Shown: in pieces, positions 4,238-6,820 of the stretch
Numbering within the stretch: position 1 is the first letter of the stretch
Layout: each line of letters opens with the position of its first letter
Origin: an uncultured Clostridia bacterium
Lineage (GTDB): Bacteria > Bacillota > Clostridia > Christensenellales > Borkfalkiaceae
Assembly: GCA_947589585.1 (NCBI GenBank)
Contig: CANQCA010000069.1
Span: 1 to 6,820, forward strand
DNA: 6,820 nt
Reading direction: 5' to 3'
Notes under the pieces: model-generated
The model's database searches: none
Told to the model about the DNA's origin: nothing
The model's input: the letters and a program-made list of their open reading frames with translations, nothing else
Made by a program: the position numbers and the translations under genes

Positions 4238-6820
4238 TCATTTGAAATATTTTACGGCGCTCGCAAAGATCTTCATATCGTATTCGCCCGGGACATTCTT
4301 ATAAAGTCCCCGCCCCGAAAGTGCGGAATTTGCCAGACGGCCGAAGATCCTTCCGTCCGGGGAGACGATCCCCTCGACGGCCAGCGTGCAGCCGATGGGC
4401 TCGAAGCGCGGGTCCGCCGTCGCGTTGCCTTCGGGGTCGACGAACTGTGTCGCGACCTGCCCGCGCTCGGCAAGCTCTCTTAAAAGATCGGGGTCGGCCG
4501 TAAGTCTTCTTCCGCCATAGACGGGAGCGGAGAAGATGTCGCCCGGGAGAACGCCCGAAAGCCACGGGGACACATTGGAAACGACGCGGACGCGAAGGAT
4601 GCGCGAGACGGTGTATCCCGCATCTGCAAGCGTTAAGGGCGCCCGTTCCCCTTCCGCGCACATCTTTCCGAGGGGCAGAAGGCCGAGCCGTGACAACACC
4701 TCCATCCCGAGGCCCAAACCGCCGATAAGGCCGCCCCGTTCCAAGAGCTCCCCGATCGCATCCGCGATGGCGCCGCGGCGCAGATATTTCGCAATAAATC
4801 GGGCGTGATCGCGGACATGGTACCCTCCGATTTCGTCCGGGAGAAAGAGGATCTGCGTCTGGGAAAGGCGGCCTGCGAGGCGCTCTGCAGAGCAAGAGAG
4901 CTCCTTTGCATCGAGGGTGGGAACGGGGAAGAGCTCGACCTCGGCGCCCGCCGCTTCGAAGGCACGCACGGTCTCGACGGGCCCCCTTCCCCCGCAGAAA
5001 ACGGGCAGAAGAACGCGGGGGCGCTCGATGCAAACGGGCGAGGCCGCACTGCATTTCTTGAAGGATGTAAAGTTTTCTTCAGCGCCATCCCCTTGCGGCA
5101 GGAGACGCCCAAAAACGGGGGAGCATTTTGCTTCGCCGATCTCCTTTAGCGTCGTGAGCGGGACGAGGTCGAGCCCGCGCGATAAGGTCTCCGAAAGCGT
5201 CGTGCGGCCGAGCTCTTCCCCCACGGCGGTCTCGTCGTTGAGCTCGAGGATGAAGCATCCGTAGTTGTAGCCGAAGACGGTTTCCATGGGTACCATGTCC
5301 GAGAAGCGGAAGCCGATTTCGTTTCCGAGGCAACACTTCAAGACCCCTTCCGCAACGCCGCCGCCCGAGACGGCATAGGCGGCGCGCACCTTATCCGCGC
5401 GTTGGAGCGCGGTGACGATCTTACAATTTTTGATGAAGGAATGGGGAATGGGCAGGCCGTTTTCGTCGCGCTCGGGAGACAGCAGGACCACCTTGTGCCC
5501 CGCCGCCTTGAAGGCGGGAGAGACGATCTCGCGCTCCATACCCGTCGCCATCGCCATGCAATAGAGGGCGGGCGAGACCTTTTCCCGCGTACTGCCGATC
5601 TCGCTTCCCAAAGAGGCGACGCCTAAATCGAGCTGCGCCTTGCATGCACCGAGCAGCGCGCCGAATTGCTTCTCGAAGACCTCGACCCCCTCCCCGTCGG
5701 GGAAGACACCCTGCAAAAGGAGACTGATCTCCCGAAGATCCGCCCCCGCCGCGATCAGCCGGGAGATACTCTCGATCACGGCATAGTATGCCGCATGATA
5801 GGGACTTTTCTTTGCGAGCTCGCCGTTTCCGCCCCATGTGAGATAGGAGATGTTCTTCCCGCCGAAGATGCGGACGGCAGCGGCATCGGAGGGCGTGAGC
5901 GAATATTTCCCGCCGAAGGGCGCACTCGCCGTTCCCCCTCCTGCGGCGAAATGGAAGAGATCGGACAGAGCCTTGCGGGAGAAGACATCGGTTTTTTCCG
6001 CGAGAAGGCGCATGCCCGTAGCAAAGTCGAGGGGAATGGGTTTTTTCATCTCTTCGGGGGGCTGAAGTTCAAGACGGACGTGGCCGCCCGCGCCCCGCTC
6101 CAAGGTCTCTATGGAGAGGTTGACGATCGCCTTTCCGCCCTGTCGGATGATGAGCCGAGGGACCTCGGTGACCGTCCCGATGAGGGCAGCGGGGCCGAAT
6201 TTACAGGCTTCGCCGAGAAGTTCCTCCGCCTCGCGCGCACCGACGGCCAAAATCGCACCCCTCTTGCCCTCAAGAATTGCCCGAAGGCTTTCCCCGCGTT
6301 TAAGAGGCATCTTCTCCAGCTCGAGGTCGGCTCCATCCGCGATGCAAGAGACGGCGCGTGCGATCCCCCCTTCCGCGAGGGTGCAACAGCATCTGAGGGG
6401 GGAAGCGGCATTGAGCGCATGAAATGTCTCCTCGCCGAGCAAAATGAGGCGGTCGCCGCATGCGGCCTTTTCCCCATCCTCTTCATCCGCTTCGCTAAGA
6501 TAGGTCTCAAAGGCGTAGGAATGTGCCGAAGCATCCCCGCCGCACGTCTCGGCGGCAAAGGCCGCGACGCCCTCCGCGGCAAGGCGGGAAGAGATCTTTT
6601 CCGGTAAGAGACGGCGGGCACGCGCTTCCCCCGCATCCCCTTCCGAAGGGGGGCAGGAAGGCGTGAGATAGAGGGCGGCAAGGGGCGTCTTCCCCCCTTC
6701 GTGGGCGGAAAACCGCAGATAACGCACGGCATCGGGTGCATCGCCGCCCCCGAGGTTCACCCGCACGGCAGGCGCCCCGCCGAGCATACACGTCTCCGCA
6801 TCGGCGCGTTTTTGTTTCAG
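4238..6820 (-). CDS. Degenerate PurL/PurQ-type FGAM synthase homologue (5' end outside window)
   Basis: The frame stays open to the window edge, so the true start is outside; 860 residues are seen. Residue numbers here count from the internal Met at 6787. The protein follows the long clostridial fused FGAM synthase. An AIRS-like part lies at about 1-240, a second AIRS-like part at about 250-550 (PFGGKYSLTP at 290-299, YAVIESISRLIAAGAD at 335-350, AYAVSGGGVAEG at 470-481), and a class-I amidotransferase domain from about 590 (PRVLLPVF, SNVSPWL, and the LYKNVPG to VKYF ending). Normal enzymes convert FGAR, glutamine and ATP to FGAM in purine synthesis. Here the key motifs are replaced: nucleophile Cys is Gly692, the catalytic His and Glu are Asn820 and Ala822, GGKDSMSG is GSEIGSTR (394-401), SESQER is LEGKRG (172-177), and about 40 residues around the TGRDGIGGA loop are missing. 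No stop or frameshift is seen. It is probably an inactive paralogue with an unknown role; gene decay is the alternative. Confidence 0.88.
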   Translation of the reverse strand: MKQKRADAETCMLGGAPAVRVNLGGGDAPDAVRYLRFSAHEGGKTPLAALYLTPSCPPSEGDAGEARARRLLPEKISSRLAAEGVAAFAAETCGGDASAHSYAFETYLSEADEEDGEKAACGDRLILLGEETFHALNAASPLRCCCTLAEGGIARAVSCIADGADLELEKMPLKRGESLRAILEGKRGAILAVGAREAEELLGEACKFGPAALIGTVTEVPRLIIRQGGKAIVNLSIETLERGAGGHVRLELQPPEEMKKPIPLDFATGMRLLAEKTDVFSRKALSDLFHFAAGGGTASAPFGGKYSLTPSDAAAVRIFGGKNISYLTWGGNGELAKKSPYHAAYYAVIESISRLIAAGADLREISLLLQGVFPDGEGVEVFEKQFGALLGACKAQLDLGVASLGSEIGSTREKVSPALYCMAMATGMEREIVSPAFKAAGHKVVLLSPERDENGLPIPHSFIKNCKIVTALQRADKVRAAYAVSGGGVAEGVLKCCLGNEIGFRFSDMVPMETVFGYNYGCFILELNDETAVGEELGRTTLSETLSRGLDLVPLTTLKEIGEAKCSPVFGRLLPQGDGAEENFTSFKKCSAASPVCIERPRVLLPVFCGGRGPVETVRAFEAAGAEVELFPVPTLDAKELSCSAERLAGRLSQTQILFLPDEIGGYHVRDHARFIAKYLRRGAIADAIGELLERGGLIGGLGLGMEVLSRLGLLPLGKMCAEGERAPLTLADAGYTVSRILRVRVVSNVSPWLSGVLPGDIFSAPVYGGRRLTADPDLLRELAERGQVATQFVDPEGNATADPRFEPIGCTLAVEGIVSPDGRIFGRLANSALSGRGLYKNVPGEYDMKIFASAVKYFK

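Noticed and set aside
5666..6607. A 313-codon plus-strand open frame opposite the purL-like gene
   Set aside because: Same antisense artefact. The minus-strand frame shows clear PurL homology throughout this stretch, while this translation shows no domain and no ribosome site.
6785..6787. ATG at 6787 as the start of the purL-like gene
   Set aside because: The frame continues without a stop to the window edge, no ribosome site precedes this ATG, and the family needs roughly 300 more N-terminal residues.

Overview
The window looks like a chromosomal segment of a GC-rich member of the Clostridia (Bacillota). The evidence is a formate--tetrahydrofolate ligase, a clostridial-type MutY, a Gram-positive-style lipoprotein, and a gene derived from the long single-chain (PurL+PurQ fused) FGAM synthase typical of clostridia. 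Genes are GC-rich and the short intergenic gaps are AT-rich. No phage, IS, CRISPR, tRNA or rRNA is visible. Family comparisons below are from memory, not from a search.

Layout, left to right. Positions 1-131 are an AT-rich flank with T-tracts phased at about 10 bp. Positions 132-2875 are a minus-strand operon, fhs then mutY, joined by a TGATG stop/start overlap. Its promoter lies directly against the fhs start codon, so the message is probably leaderless. Positions 2891-2927 are a terminator for the next gene upstream, and it overlaps the fhs promoter. Positions 2958-3851 encode a minus-strand lipoprotein of unknown function. Positions 3852-3963 are a divergent control region with three matching GAAC-N5-GTTC palindromes. 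Positions 3964-4170 encode a small plus-strand XRE repressor-like protein that also lacks a Shine-Dalgarno site. Positions 4169-4194 are a strong hairpin terminator serving two convergent genes. Positions 4238-6820 hold the C-terminal 860 residues of a PurL/PurQ-like protein whose 5' end lies outside the window.

The most unusual item is the PurL-like protein. It keeps the scaffold of fused FGAM synthase, including the end of the protein (LYKNVPG...KIF...VKYF), but the catalytic motifs I can place have been replaced. In the glutaminase domain the nucleophile Cys is Gly, and the HxE dyad is Asn/Ala. In the synthase part the SESQER, GGKDSMSG and TGRDGIGGA-type motifs are lost or deleted. The frame is open throughout. 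I read it as a retained pseudoenzyme paralogue rather than a working FGAM synthase.

The second point of interest is the XRE/lipoprotein pair. The three palindromes sit over the regulator's own -10, inside the lipoprotein promoter spacer, and just past the lipoprotein transcription start. This is the arrangement of a compact autoregulated switch.
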